Assembly (NCBI RefSeq): GCF_000019085.1 | Contig: NC_010321.1 | Coordinates: 504,501 to 568,500 of the forward strand | DNA from: Thermoanaerobacter pseudethanolicus ATCC 33223 | Lineage (GTDB): Bacteria; Bacillota; Thermoanaerobacteria; Thermoanaerobacterales; Thermoanaerobacteraceae | Length of the DNA: 64,000 nucleotides | Direction: 5' to 3' | In this document: positions 39,244 through 48,346 of the stretch, one piece after another | Numbering within the stretch: the stretch's first letter is position 1 | Layout: each line of letters starts with the position of its first letter | Made by a program: the position numbers and the translations under genes | The notes under the pieces: generated by a model | What the model was told of the DNA's origin: nothing | Databases searched by the model: none | Seen by the model: the letters and a program-made list of their open reading frames with translations, nothing else

Positions 39244-40142
39244 AGATTTTTAAAACCACTATTGTTTTGCTGGTAATATTCGCTGTTCTTTTTGGCTACT
39301 ATTTTTATGAAAGTAAGACCAATAAACCTGTTAAAGAAGACAACAAAATTTTTACCTTCAAAAATAACGATGTAAATTCTATAAAAATAGAAAAAGAAGG
39401 GAAAACTTTAATTGATTTTAAAAAAGAAGGCGATACATGGTTTATAAAAGAACCTATTGACTACAAAGCAGATAGCATTTATGTTGATGAATTATTAGAC
39501 AGCTTGACATCTCTCACTTTTGATAGAACGTTAGAAGGTGATTTATCCACTTATGGTCTTGACAAACCTTCTTATGCGATAAAAGTATCTTTGAAAAATG
39601 GAAAAAGCTATTCACTTTTTATAGGTAATAAATCTCCTGTAAAAGAAAATTACCAAGAGGGTTATTATGCAAAAACTGATGGAGATAAAATTTACAGAGT
39701 CAATGCTTCTTCTTTAGAGAATTTCTTTCTGACAGATGATTACGTATATAAATATATGGAAAAATTTGTAGTGTCTATTCCAAAGAATGAAATAACTAAA
39801 TTAGTTTTCTATCAAGATAGAAAAGAGTATCAAATACAAAAAGGTGAAAAAGATAACTGGCAAATTGATGGGAAAGCTATTAAAGCTGATGATGTGGACA
39901 ATCTCTTAGACGGAATAGTGTTACTTCAAATTAGTGGATTAGATGAAGGAAAAAATATTTCACAGGGAGAAACACCTTTTGCTTTTGATGTGTATGGCAA
40001 GGACAAAGTAGAAAAAATAAGCTTTGCTAAAAGAGATGCAGAAAATAAATATGTGCTTATTAATGGACATTGCATAGGACAATATGTAACTTTGAAAGAC
40101 ATAAAAAATCTGCAAGATACTTTTGATAAACTTATTAAGTAA
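39240..40142 (+). CDS. DUF4340 domain protein, fourth gene of the Gld-type ABC operon
   Basis: A 300-residue protein with an N-terminal signal anchor (residues 4-22, FKTTIVLLVIFAVLFGYYFYE) and a beta-rich extracytoplasmic domain of the DUF4340 type (FKNNDVNSIKIEKEGK, LTFDRTLEGDLSTYGLDKPSY, FIGNKSPVKENYQEGYYAK), probably two repeats. DUF4340 proteins regularly follow GldG-type genes. It overlaps the preceding gene by 4 bp (ATGA), so translation is coupled. The role in the transporter is not known. Confidence 0.88.
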   Translation: MKIFKTTIVLLVIFAVLFGYYFYESKTNKPVKEDNKIFTFKNNDVNSIKIEKEGKTLIDFKKEGDTWFIKEPIDYKADSIYVDELLDSLTSLTFDRTLEGDLSTYGLDKPSYAIKVSLKNGKSYSLFIGNKSPVKENYQEGYYAKTDGDKIYRVNASSLENFFLTDDYVYKYMEKFVVSIPKNEITKLVFYQDRKEYQIQKGEKDNWQIDGKAIKADDVDNLLDGIVLLQISGLDEGKNISQGETPFAFDVYGKDKVEKISFAKRDAENKYVLINGHCIGQYVTLKDIKNLQDTFDKLIK

Positions 40143-40151
40143 AATTATAGA

Positions 40152-40178
40152 AAGGCAGAAACTGTATGTTTCTGCCTT
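40152..40178 (+). terminator. Terminator of the Gld-type ABC operon
   Basis: AAGGCAGAAAC / GTTTCTGCCTT 11-bp stem with a 5-nt loop; the T tail is weak (AAATTTAT). Confidence 0.65.
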
Positions 40179-40241
40179 AAATTTATACTAAGCTTTTAAA
40201 TGCAAAGTGCGTTGTACGAGTATTTAATGTAATTTTTAAAA

Positions 40242-40460
40242 TTACAAATTATACGCTATGCGAAAACCTTCGTGAATGGCATCTATAAATTTTCTAGGCT
40301 TGACACAATCCCCAATAGCATAAACAGGTATATTTTCTTCTTCAATGGACTTCAATAAATCATTTTTGGGTTTAGAATCAACTGCCATTACGACTGGATA
40401 ATGATGATACTACAATTATTAGTAATGTCAAGAGCTTTGTGTATCTTTAGTAAAACTTTG
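40242..40460 (-). pseudogene. Remnant of an NADH:flavin oxidoreductase / enoate-reductase C-terminus
   Basis: The minus-strand frame ending at 40242 encodes MAVDSKPKNDLLKSIEEE, then NIPVYAIGDCVKPRKFIDAI and HEGFRIAYNL. This is the extreme C-terminus of 2-enoate-reductase-like flavoproteins (the IGDC...DAIHEG FAD-binding tail). In-frame stops appear a few codons upstream and no N-terminal ~600 residues exist, so it is a dead fragment. It fills most of the 369-bp gap 40143-40511. Confidence 0.75.
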
Positions 40461-40511
40461 TTTGCTTTTTATGGGTTCATTCCATTTAATACACTAAGCT
40501 GAGGAAGACGA

Positions 40512-40922
40512 TCACTTTTTCTTATCTTCTATAAGTTTAATTATATATTTCACAGAATTTTCAGCTTTTTCAAATGCCTTGGTAGCATTATCTTTATTAG
40601 GTTTGCCACCAGGTAAATAGCCAATAGGAGCACTTGGATATCTTGTTGGAATATAATAGGAATCTAAAAATTCCATATCATCTCTCAAAATTTCAAATTC
40701 TTTGTCCAAGTTTATACACAATTCTAACAAAGTGATCAAATTGTGTACTTTAGGAGGATTTACATTATTAAAAACCAAATAGGCTTTTAAAGCTTTTTCT
40801 ACCGCTTGCTGCGAATGGAAACAAACAATATTATGCAAATCAGTTTTTAACAGTTCTTTTGCTGCCATCAAATCGTCATTAGCATAATCTAGCCACTGAC
40901 TATATTTATGAACTTCTGTCAT
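40512..40922 (-). CDS. HEPN domain protein
   Basis: A 136-residue all-helical HEPN protein of the HI0074/TM0613 type: WLDYANDDLMAAKELLKTD, CFHSQQAVEKALKAYLVFN and DSYYIPTRYPSAP. The RNase motif R-x4-6-H found in toxic HEPN proteins is not visible, so ribonuclease activity is doubtful. It overlaps the MNT gene upstream by 17 bp and is coupled to it. HEPN/MNT pairs act as toxin-antitoxin systems in which the MNT partner adenylylates the HEPN protein (shown for other families). It lies in a pocket of gene remnants, consistent with acquisition. Confidence 0.88.
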   Translation of the reverse strand: MTEVHKYSQWLDYANDDLMAAKELLKTDLHNIVCFHSQQAVEKALKAYLVFNNVNPPKVHNLITLLELCINLDKEFEILRDDMEFLDSYYIPTRYPSAPIGYLPGGKPNKDNATKAFEKAENSVKYIIKLIEDKKK

Positions 40923-41253
40923 GCAATATGACCCCCTTCTTGAGTACCTCTTCGGTATAAAATAGGTCTCTATTCTTTTTAAACAACTCTTCTTCTTCTG
41001 GTGTATATACTAAAAAATCAACTCCTACTCTAGGATGGGTAAGCCTCATTAAATATAAAGTTCTATCAGCAAATCTTAAATCCGTATCCATTATCACGAC
41101 TAAGTCAATATCGCTCCATTCCTTAGCAGTACCATTAGCCATTGACCCGAAAAGTATTATCCTCTCTGGATTGCACTTTTCAATAATAATATTCGTTATC
41201 CTCTTTAGCTCATCTTCTAAGGAATACTTTAATAATTCAGTAGCTTCTATCAT
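40906..41253 (-). CDS. MNT-type minimal nucleotidyltransferase (antitoxin-like)
   Basis: A 115-residue protein with the polymerase-beta-fold motif GSMANGTAKEWSDIDLVV (residues ~37-54: GS-x-x-x-G and the two Asp metal ligands) and a third Asp in VGVDFLVYT. It is the usual partner of HEPN proteins and lies directly upstream, overlapping the HEPN start. The ATG at 41253 is preferred over the longer frame because AGAGGTG lies 6 bases upstream. Confidence 0.88.
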   Translation of the reverse strand: MIEATELLKYSLEDELKRITNIIIEKCNPERIILFGSMANGTAKEWSDIDLVVIMDTDLRFADRTLYLMRLTHPRVGVDFLVYTPEEEELFKKNRDLFYTEEVLKKGVILHDRSS

Positions 41254-41300
41254 AAAAAACACCTCTTTATTAAACTCTCCCTTTTATCCATCAACGTTTG

Positions 41301-41390
41301 CTAGGAGTAGCGACTGTAACATTTTTAGTTCCGGAAGAAATGTTAAAGAAAAAAGGAATTTTAGATATAGTTGAAAAACAATACAATTAA
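41301..41390 (+). other. Possible coding remnant
   Basis: A 29-codon open stretch ending in TAA reads LGVATVTFLVPEEMLKKKG then ILDIVEKQYN. It looks like a protein C-terminus but has no start and no family I recognise. The rest of the 349-bp gap 41254-41602 is AT-rich with nothing recognisable. Confidence 0.25.
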
Positions 41391-41602
41391 AAGTCATATT
41401 TAGATTCTTTGTCAGGAGTTGAGATGGGTACTTTTCTGAATGCCACTTTATTATAGCAGGTATTTAGAATAAGTATCCTATTTTTTATGGGTGATTTTTA
41501 TACGACCAATATTTATTACAGAACAGTTTTACATTCTAATTTTTGTCAATAAAGAGGTTTATAATCAGTCTACACAAAATTTTCTACAGTATCATTTTCT
41601 AT

Positions 41603-42043
41603 TCATATTAGTACTGTTTTTAAATCAATCACAAGATCTTCAAAAATAGAAACTTTAACCTTATCATCTTGTGTATATATGTCGGGTCGTCCATATCTTT
41701 CATTATCCTGTAAAATAAACACACTTAGGATTTTGTTTTCGGGTTCTACTATCCAATATTCTTTCACACCATACTTTTCATACAAGTTAAACTTGTGGAG
41801 TTTATCTTTCTGTGCTGTTGAAGGCGAAATAATTTCGATTATCAAATCAGGAGCTCCCGTACATCCCTTCTCATCAAGTTTGGATTCATCACACACAACA
41901 ACTATATCAGGCTGAACTACAGTCTTTATATTTTTCTCGTCCTTCTCATTTCCGTCAGGAAACCTTACATCAAAAGGTGCCATATATACTTCACACGATT
42001 TATCTTTGAGATAATCAAAGAATTGGTAGAAAAGCTGTCCCAT
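41603..42043 (-). pseudogene. Uma2-family (DUF820) endonuclease-like gene, 5'-truncated
   Basis: 146 residues of a PD-(D/E)XK-fold Uma2 protein. Visible are APFDVRF, QPDIVVVCDESK, APDLIIEIISPSTAQKDKLHK and LYEKYGVKEYWIVEPE, i.e. the conserved core. Family members are ~185-200 residues, with an N-terminal ...GVIYxMSP...H segment that is missing here. Upstream of the first Met the frame soon hits a stop with no homology. The ATG has no clear ribosome site. It is probably a non-functional fragment of a gene family that spreads widely in thermophiles. Confidence 0.8.
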
Positions 42044-42174
42044 ATATTTAATTATACCACAAACAACCTTGAGTTTTCTTCAAATAATGTAAAATTTCAC
42101 TTTTTTGATTTTGCGCGTGGATTTACAATGCAAGCAGGATAATATTCAGTACGTTTCTGCCTATTTGTCTATGC

Positions 42175-42203
42175 TTGACATACATTAAAAATTAGGATAC
42201 AAT
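42175..42203 (+). promoter_or_regulatory. Promoter of the histidine operon
   Basis: TTGACA (42175-42180), 17-bp spacer, TACAAT (42198-42203). The ~50-nt leader before hisZ shows no T-box or riboswitch. Confidence 0.8.
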
Positions 42204-42266
42204 AAAAGAAATACAGTTTATTACTTTATCACGTTACAAAGACAGAGTAAATTGTGGGGTGTTTTA

Positions 42267-43409
42267 ATGATATATTTGCCTGATGGTGTACAAGATTTTT
42301 TACCGGAAGAATATAAGTTTAAGCGCAAAATAGAAGAAAAGTTTAGAGAGGTTTTTATAAAATTTGGCTATCAAGAGATAATGCCTCCTACTTTTGAATA
42401 TAGCGATAATTTTTCTGTTTTGTTTGATGAAAACAATTTGTACAGATTTTTTGATAAAAAGGGAAATATATTAGCTTTAAGGCCAGATGTGACTACTCAA
42501 ATAGCGAGAATTGTCTCTACAAAGTTAAAAGGTAGTTTCCCACTTAAGTTATGCTATGTCGCTAATGTCTATCGCTATGATGATCCCCAGGTAGGAAAAA
42601 TGAGAGAGTTTACTCAGGCAGGGATTGAACTTATAGGTACAAATCATGAAGAATCTGATGCAGAGATAATTGCAGTTGCGATAGAGGCTTTAAAAAGTGT
42701 TGGAATAAAGGACTTTAAAGTGGACGTGGGACAGGTGGAATTTTTTAAAAGAGTAGTGGAAGATTTAGAGTTACAAAATGAAGAAATAAACCTTTTAAGA
42801 GAGTTTTTGCAACAGAAAAATCAATCTGCGATAGAAGAATTCATAAATGATAAAGGAATTAGGGGCAAAAAAGCAAAGTTTTTAAGTGAACTTCCTCTTT
42901 TATTTGGTGGCGAAGAAGTGCTTAAAAGAGCAAAAGAGCTTTATGATACTCCTAAACTAGGTGAAACGATAGATTACCTTGAAAGAGTATATAGAATATT
43001 AAAAGATTTTGGTATGGAAGAGTATATAAGTTTTGACTTAGGAATGGTGCAAAATCTTAATTATTATACTGGTATCATATTCAGGTGTTTTGTTAAAGGG
43101 ATTGGTTATGCTATATGTACCGGAGGAAGGTATGATGGTCTTTTAGGGATTTTTGGAGAGCACATTCCGGCGACAGGTTTTGCTATAAGTGTGGAAAGGT
43201 CAATGTTAGCACTTCAAAAACAGAAAAAAGATATTATTGATAAATCCTGGAGAGTTTTAATAAAATACAAGGAAAACTTAAGAAGTAATGCTTACAAGAA
43301 AGCCACTTTGTTAAGAGGTGAGGGAAAAATTGTAGAGATGTATAGCTATGAAAAAGCGAAGCATGTTGATGAAAATAGCTTTGACGAAATTATAGATATG
43401 GAGGAATAA
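42267..43409 (+). CDS. hisZ: ATP phosphoribosyltransferase regulatory subunit
   Basis: A histidyl-tRNA-synthetase-like protein of 380 residues that lacks tRNA charging and forms a complex with short HisG. It has class II motif 2-like RPDVTTQIARIVSTKL and FRYDDP-type YRYDDPQVG; motif 3-like TGGRYDGLLGIFG is retained; the anticodon-binding domain is reduced. The ATG at 42267 follows GGGGTG; the TTG at 42252 is less likely. It opens the operon, and hisG starts 1 bp after its stop. Confidence 0.93.
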   Translation: MIYLPDGVQDFLPEEYKFKRKIEEKFREVFIKFGYQEIMPPTFEYSDNFSVLFDENNLYRFFDKKGNILALRPDVTTQIARIVSTKLKGSFPLKLCYVANVYRYDDPQVGKMREFTQAGIELIGTNHEESDAEIIAVAIEALKSVGIKDFKVDVGQVEFFKRVVEDLELQNEEINLLREFLQQKNQSAIEEFINDKGIRGKKAKFLSELPLLFGGEEVLKRAKELYDTPKLGETIDYLERVYRILKDFGMEEYISFDLGMVQNLNYYTGIIFRCFVKGIGYAICTGGRYDGLLGIFGEHIPATGFAISVERSMLALQKQKKDIIDKSWRVLIKYKENLRSNAYKKATLLRGEGKIVEMYSYEKAKHVDENSFDEIIDMEE

Positions 43410-43410
43410 T

Positions 43411-44052
43411 ATGGAAAATATTTCTATTGCACTGCCAAAAGGTAGAATGGCAGATAGTGCTATAACTTTGTTTGAAAAGGCAGGAATTGCTGAGAATATT
43501 TTAAAAGATATTTCTCGAAAACTTGTTGTTAATGACCATAAAAATTTAATGAAGTTTATGTTGGTGAAGCCAATGGATGTGCCCACATATGTAGAACACG
43601 GGGCAGCTGATTTAGGAATTTGTGGAAAAGACATTCTCTTAGAGCAAAAAAAAGATTGCTATGAAGTTTTAGATTTAAAATTCGGTTTTTGTAAAATGGT
43701 GGTTGCGGGGCCTAAAGAGGCAAAGGACAGTTTTCTTACTAATAAAAGAGTTGCAACAAAGTTTCCCAATATTGCAGAAGAATTTTTCAGGCAAAAGGGA
43801 GAAAATGTAGAAATAATTAAGCTGAATGGTTCTGTTGAGCTTGCTCCTATTGTGGGGCTGTCAGAGGTAATTGTAGACATTGTAGAGACAGGCAATACTT
43901 TAAGAGAAAATGGTCTTATAGTCATTGAAGAAATTTTTCCTTCCAGTGCGAGATTGATAGTGAATAAAGCCAGTCTTAAAACTAAAAGCCAGAGAATAAA
44001 AGAGATAATTATAAAATTAAAAGAGGTTGTGGAAACTTTTAAGGAGGTTTAA
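43411..44052 (+). CDS. hisG: ATP phosphoribosyltransferase, short form
   Basis: The first step of histidine synthesis, joining ATP and PRPP. The 213-residue short form lacks the C-terminal allosteric domain of long HisG (~295) and so depends on HisZ, encoded just upstream. Motifs are ALPKGRM, ADLGICGKD, and the PRPP-binding segment EVIVDIVETGNTLRENGL. Histidine feedback is expected to act through the HisG-HisZ octamer. Confidence 0.96.
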   Translation: MENISIALPKGRMADSAITLFEKAGIAENILKDISRKLVVNDHKNLMKFMLVKPMDVPTYVEHGAADLGICGKDILLEQKKDCYEVLDLKFGFCKMVVAGPKEAKDSFLTNKRVATKFPNIAEEFFRQKGENVEIIKLNGSVELAPIVGLSEVIVDIVETGNTLRENGLIVIEEIFPSSARLIVNKASLKTKSQRIKEIIIKLKEVVETFKEV

Positions 44053-44053
44053 A

Positions 44054-45337
44054 ATGATTGAGATATTTGATTTTCGAAAGGGAATTGACAATGGTATTTT
44101 ACAAAAGCTTCACAACAGAAGTAAATTAGAGAATAAAGAAATAGCAAAAAAAGTGGAAGAAATAATTTCAAACGTAAGAGAGAGAAAAGACAAGGCTTTG
44201 TTTGAGTATACTTACATGTTTGACGGAATAAATCTTGACAAAAGTACTGTAAAAGTTACGAAAGAGGAAATAAAAAATGCTTATAAAGAAGTGGAAGGAG
44301 AATTTTTAAAAGCGATTGACAAAGCTATCAAAAACATAACAGAATTTCATGAAAAGCAAAAACAGTCTACATGGATGGATTTTAAAGAAGGTATAGTTTA
44401 TGGGCAAATAATAAGGCCCCTTTCTCAAGTTGGAATTTATGTGCCGGGGGGAACCGCTTCTTATCCTTCTTCAGTTTTGATGAATGGAATACCTGCAAAG
44501 GTGGCTGGTGTAGAGAAAATAGTGATGGTTTCTCCGGCTGGTAAGAAGGGAGTAAACCCTTATGTGTTAGTGGCTGCAGACAAGATAGGAATAGAGGATA
44601 TATATAAAGTTGGAGGCGCACAGGCTGTTGCAGCCTTGGCATTTGGGACAGAGTCAATACCTAAGGTTGATAAAATAGTTGGCCCGGGAAATATTTTTGT
44701 CGCACTGGCTAAAAGAGCTCTTTACGGACATGTGGATATTGATATGGTGGCAGGCCCCAGTGAAGTTTTAGTTATAGCTGACGAAACTGCTAATCCTAAA
44801 TATGTGGCGGCGGACCTGTTGTCACAGGCGGAACATGATGTAATGGCATCTTCAATACTTGTCACAACATCTTTGGAGGTTGCGCAACAAGTAAAAATAG
44901 AAATTGAAAGGCAAATGGAATATCTTGAAAGGAAAGAAATAATTGAAAAGTCTTTAAAAAATTTTGGTGCGATAATTGTTGTAAATAATTTAAAAGAAGC
45001 AATTGGTATTGCAAATGACATAGCTCCGGAGCATTTAGAGCTTAACATTTCCAATGCCTTTGAAATAATTGGTGAAATCAAGAATGCAGGAGCAGTCTTT
45101 GTGGGAGAATATTCTCCAGAACCCTTAGGGGACTATCTTGCTGGCCCTAACCATGTGCTTCCTACTAGTGGAACAGCAAGGTTTTTCTCGCCTCTTTCTG
45201 TGACGGACTTTATCAAAAAGATGAATATTCTCTATTATTCTAAGGATTCTTTGAGAGAGGTAAAAGAGGATGTAATAACTTTAGCAAATTCAGAAGGGCT
45301 TACCGCTCATGCTAATTCTATAAAAGTGAGGTTTTAA
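44054..45337 (+). CDS. hisD: Histidinol dehydrogenase
   Basis: Catalyses the last two oxidations from histidinol to histidine; zinc- and NAD-dependent. 427 residues. Markers are VPGGTASYPSSVLMN, KVGGAQAVAALAFGT, VGPGNIFVALAKRAL, DMVAGPSEVLV, DLLSQAEHD (Zn ligands) and APEHLEL. The ATG at 44054 has AAGGAGG upstream; the open frame to 44027 lies inside hisG. Confidence 0.97.
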   Translation: MIEIFDFRKGIDNGILQKLHNRSKLENKEIAKKVEEIISNVRERKDKALFEYTYMFDGINLDKSTVKVTKEEIKNAYKEVEGEFLKAIDKAIKNITEFHEKQKQSTWMDFKEGIVYGQIIRPLSQVGIYVPGGTASYPSSVLMNGIPAKVAGVEKIVMVSPAGKKGVNPYVLVAADKIGIEDIYKVGGAQAVAALAFGTESIPKVDKIVGPGNIFVALAKRALYGHVDIDMVAGPSEVLVIADETANPKYVAADLLSQAEHDVMASSILVTTSLEVAQQVKIEIERQMEYLERKEIIEKSLKNFGAIIVVNNLKEAIGIANDIAPEHLELNISNAFEIIGEIKNAGAVFVGEYSPEPLGDYLAGPNHVLPTSGTARFFSPLSVTDFIKKMNILYYSKDSLREVKEDVITLANSEGLTAHANSIKVRF

Positions 45338-45338
45338 A

Positions 45339-46394
45339 ATGATTGAGAATTTGGTGAGAGAAGAAATTAAGGGATTTAAAAATTATGAAGTGCACAGTAT
45401 TCCCTACAGATATAAGATGGATGCAAATGAAACGCCTTTTGAACTTCCTGAAGAAGTGATAAAAAATATTCAAGAGATTGTAAAATCTTCTCAAGTAAAT
45501 GTATATCCAGACCCTACTGCAGAAAAGTTAAAAGAAGAATTGGCACGATATTGTGGAGTAGTGCCTACAAACATATTTGTGGGAAATGGCTCGGATGAGA
45601 TAATCCACCTTATTATGCTGGCTTTCATAAACAAAGGTGATGTGGTAGCATATCCTCATCCTTCTTTTGCTATGTACAGTGTATATAGCAAAATTGCAGG
45701 AGCAGTCGAAATACCTGTAAGGTTGAGAGAAGATTATAATTACGATGTTGATAGTTTTATTAAAGTTATAGAAAAATATCAGCCTAAATTAGTGTTTTTG
45801 TGCAACCCTAATAATCCAACAGGAAGTGTTATAGAAAGAGAAGATATAATTAAAATAATACAAAAGAGCAATGGAATTGTAGTTGTTGACGAAGCTTATT
45901 TTGAGTTTTATGGTAATACAATTGTAGACGTTATAAATGAATTTGAAAACTTGATTGTTTTAAGGACTTTATCTAAGGCTTTTGGACTTGCCGGTTTGAG
46001 AGTGGGATATGCTGTGGCTAACGAGAATATTTTAAAGTATTTAAACCTTGTGAAGTCACCTTATAACATTAACTCTTTATCTCAGGTAATAGCTTTAAAG
46101 GTTTTAAGGACTGGTGTTTTAAAAGAAAGAGTTAACTTTATTTTAAAAGAAAGAGAGCGTTTAATAAAAGAATTATCTAAAATTCCTGGCATTAAAGTTT
46201 ATCCCTCAAAAACGAATTTTATATTGGTAAAATTTAAAGATGCAGATTATGTGTACCAGGGGCTTTTGGAAAGAGGAATTTTGGTGAGAGATTTTTCAAA
46301 GGTAGAAGGGCTTGAAGGAGCTTTAAGGATAACGGTGAGTAGTTGCGAGGCTAATGATTATTTAATAAATGGATTAAAGGAGTTATTGCTATGA
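45339..46394 (+). CDS. hisC: Histidinol-phosphate aminotransferase
   Basis: A PLP transaminase of 351 residues. Fold-type I features are DANETPFELPEE, YPDPTAEKLKEELA, NGSDEIIHLI, CNPNNPTGSV, VVDEAYFEF and the PLP lysine in TLSKAFGLAGLRVGY (near residue 220). It starts 1 bp after the hisD stop and overlaps hisB by 4 bp. Confidence 0.96.
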   Translation: MIENLVREEIKGFKNYEVHSIPYRYKMDANETPFELPEEVIKNIQEIVKSSQVNVYPDPTAEKLKEELARYCGVVPTNIFVGNGSDEIIHLIMLAFINKGDVVAYPHPSFAMYSVYSKIAGAVEIPVRLREDYNYDVDSFIKVIEKYQPKLVFLCNPNNPTGSVIEREDIIKIIQKSNGIVVVDEAYFEFYGNTIVDVINEFENLIVLRTLSKAFGLAGLRVGYAVANENILKYLNLVKSPYNINSLSQVIALKVLRTGVLKERVNFILKERERLIKELSKIPGIKVYPSKTNFILVKFKDADYVYQGLLERGILVRDFSKVEGLEGALRITVSSCEANDYLINGLKELLL

Positions 46395-46975
46395 GGAAGG
46401 CGGAAGTTAAAAGAAAAACTAGAGAGACGGATATATACGTTGAACTTAATATTGACGGAAAAGGAAATTATGACATAGCTACAGGAATAGGTTTTTTTGA
46501 CCACATGCTTTCTTTATTTGCTAAGCATGGACTTTTTGATTTAAAAGTAGTGGCAAAGGGAGATTTAGAGGTAGACACTCATCACACTGTTGAAGACGTA
46601 GGTATTGTATTGGGCAATGCTTTTTTAAAGGCTGCCGGCGATAAAAAATCTATTAAGAGGTTTAGTACTTTTTATGTACCCATGGACGAAGCCTTAGTGA
46701 GAGTTTCTGTAGACATAAGTGGAAGGCCTTTTTTATACTGTGATTTGCCTTTAAAAGCTGAAAGAGTTGGAAATTTTGAAACGGAAAATGTGGAAGAATT
46801 TTTAAGAGCCTTTGCTTACAACTTTGGCATTACACTGCATGTAGAACTTTTGCACGGCAGTAACAGTCATCACATTATAGAGGCAACTTTTAAAGCACTG
46901 GGGAGGGCTCTTGATGAGGCATTGAGAATAGATGAAAGGGTAGAAGGGATACCTTCTACTAAAGGGATTTTATAA
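46391..46975 (+). CDS. hisB: Imidazoleglycerol-phosphate dehydratase
   Basis: A monofunctional 194-residue HisB. Mn-binding motifs are GIGFFDHMLSLFAKHG, DLEVDTHHTVEDVGI and HGSNSHHIIEATFKALGRAL. It has no HAD-phosphatase domain, so histidinol phosphatase must be elsewhere; none is in this operon. ATGA overlap with hisC. A 61-bp gap without a gene precedes hisH. Confidence 0.97.
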   Translation: MRKAEVKRKTRETDIYVELNIDGKGNYDIATGIGFFDHMLSLFAKHGLFDLKVVAKGDLEVDTHHTVEDVGIVLGNAFLKAAGDKKSIKRFSTFYVPMDEALVRVSVDISGRPFLYCDLPLKAERVGNFETENVEEFLRAFAYNFGITLHVELLHGSNSHHIIEATFKALGRALDEALRIDERVEGIPSTKGIL

Positions 46976-47036
46976 AGATACAGTTTAAGCGAGACTGCAT
47001 ATACTTTACACGTAATTTAAGTGAGGCGGTGAAAAA

Positions 47037-47648
47037 TTGATAGGGATTATTGACTATGGAATGGGAAATTTAAGAAGTGTAGAAAAAGCATTTAAATACG
47101 TAGGCTATGAGGCAAAAATTATAAAAGATGTAGCTTCGGTAAAAGAGGCTCATGCATTAGTTCTTCCTGGAGTGGGAGCTTTTCCTGATGCGATGGATAC
47201 TCTCATTAAAACAGGCATGTTTGAAGAGATAAAAAGACAAATCGACAAAGGTAAGTTGTTTCTTGGGATATGTTTGGGGATGCAGCTTTTATTTGAAAAG
47301 GGTTTTGAGATAGAAGAAACTGAGGGTTTTAAGATTTTTAAAGGGCAAGTAATAGAACTTCCAAAACATAATAAAATTCCTCACATGGGATGGAATAGTC
47401 TTGAAATAAAAAAGGAAACTCCACTTCTTAAAGGAGTGGAGAATGGAGATTATGCGTATTTTGTTCATTCTTATTATGTAGCCAACAATGAAGAGAAATA
47501 TGTGTATGCAGTGACTGATTATGGTGTTCAGATTCCTGCAGTTATAATTAAAGACAATGTTTTTTCTTGTCAATTCCATCCTGAGAAGAGCGGAAAAGTG
47601 GGGCTTAAAATTTTAAAGAATTTTGGAGAGATGGCAAAATGGTTTTAA
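47037..47648 (+). CDS. hisH: Imidazole glycerol phosphate synthase, glutaminase subunit
   Basis: A class I glutamine amidotransferase of 203 residues. Motifs are IDYGMGNLRSV, LPGVGAFPDAM, the nucleophile in LGICLGMQLLFE, and the C-terminal His/Glu in CQFHPEKSG. It feeds ammonia to HisF. It starts with TTG behind GAGGCGGTG, and its end overlaps hisA by 10 bp. Confidence 0.96.
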   Translation: MIGIIDYGMGNLRSVEKAFKYVGYEAKIIKDVASVKEAHALVLPGVGAFPDAMDTLIKTGMFEEIKRQIDKGKLFLGICLGMQLLFEKGFEIEETEGFKIFKGQVIELPKHNKIPHMGWNSLEIKKETPLLKGVENGDYAYFVHSYYVANNEEKYVYAVTDYGVQIPAVIIKDNVFSCQFHPEKSGKVGLKILKNFGEMAKWF

Positions 47649-48346
47649 TACCTGCAATTGATATTATGGAAGAAAAATGTGTAAGGCTTACAAAAGGAGA
47701 TTTTAATACCAAAGAGGTTTATTATGAAAATCCCGTTGACGTAGCTAAAATGTGGGAGGAATTAGGAGCAAAGAGAATTCATGTGGTAGATTTAGATGGT
47801 GCAAAACAAGGTCATTTGGTAAATGGTAATGTCATTGAACAGATTACAAAAAACTGTAAAGCCGAGATAGAAGTAGGTGGAGGAATAAGGAATAGAGAAA
47901 CTATCGATTATCTTTTTTCTGTAGGTGTTAAGTATGTAATTTTAGGTTCGGCGGCAATATATGACAAAGACCTTCTTCTTTATTCCCTTTCCAATTACGG
48001 AGAAAGGACGATAGTGGGTATAGATTCAAAGAATGGAGAAGTTGCCGTAAGTGGATGGCTTGAAAAGACTAAAATAAAAGATATGGAGTTAGCTAAAAAA
48101 ATGAAAGAAATAGGAGTAAAAACGATAATTTTCACTGATATTTCTAAAGATGGAACTCTTAATGGACCAAATTTTAAAGCTTTAGAAAATATTTTAAAAA
48201 CAGGTGTTCAAGTGATAGCATCAGGAGGAATATCCTCAATTGAGGATTTAAAAAAGCTTAAAGAGATGGGAGCATATGGTGCGATAATTGGAAAAGCCTT
48301 ATATATTGGAAAAATAAACTTTAAAAGTGCTTTGGAGGTAATATAA
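47639..48346 (+). CDS. hisA: ProFAR isomerase (HisA)
   Basis: A TIM-barrel Amadori isomerase of 235 residues. [14 protein letters not shown] carries the first catalytic Asp, VDLDGAKQG and EVGGGIRN follow, and [14 protein letters not shown] carries the second catalytic Asp. [10 protein letters not shown] binds phosphate. It lies between hisH and hisF with overlaps or no gap. Confidence 0.96.
   Translation: MVLIPAIDIMEEKCVRLTKGDFNTKEVYYENPVDVAKMWEELGAKRIHVVDLDGAKQGHLVNGNVIEQITKNCKAEIEVGGGIRNRETIDYLFSVGVKYVILGSAAIYDKDLLLYSLSNYGERTIVGIDSKNGEVAVSGWLEKTKIKDMELAKKMKEIGVKTIIFTDISKDGTLNGPNFKALENILKTGVQVIASGGISSIEDLKKLKEMGAYGAIIGKALYIGKINFKSALEVI

Noticed and set aside
42044-42266. T-box or histidine attenuator before hisZ
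   Set aside because: No T-box sequence (TGGNACCGCG-type) and no terminator/antiterminator pair in the short leader.
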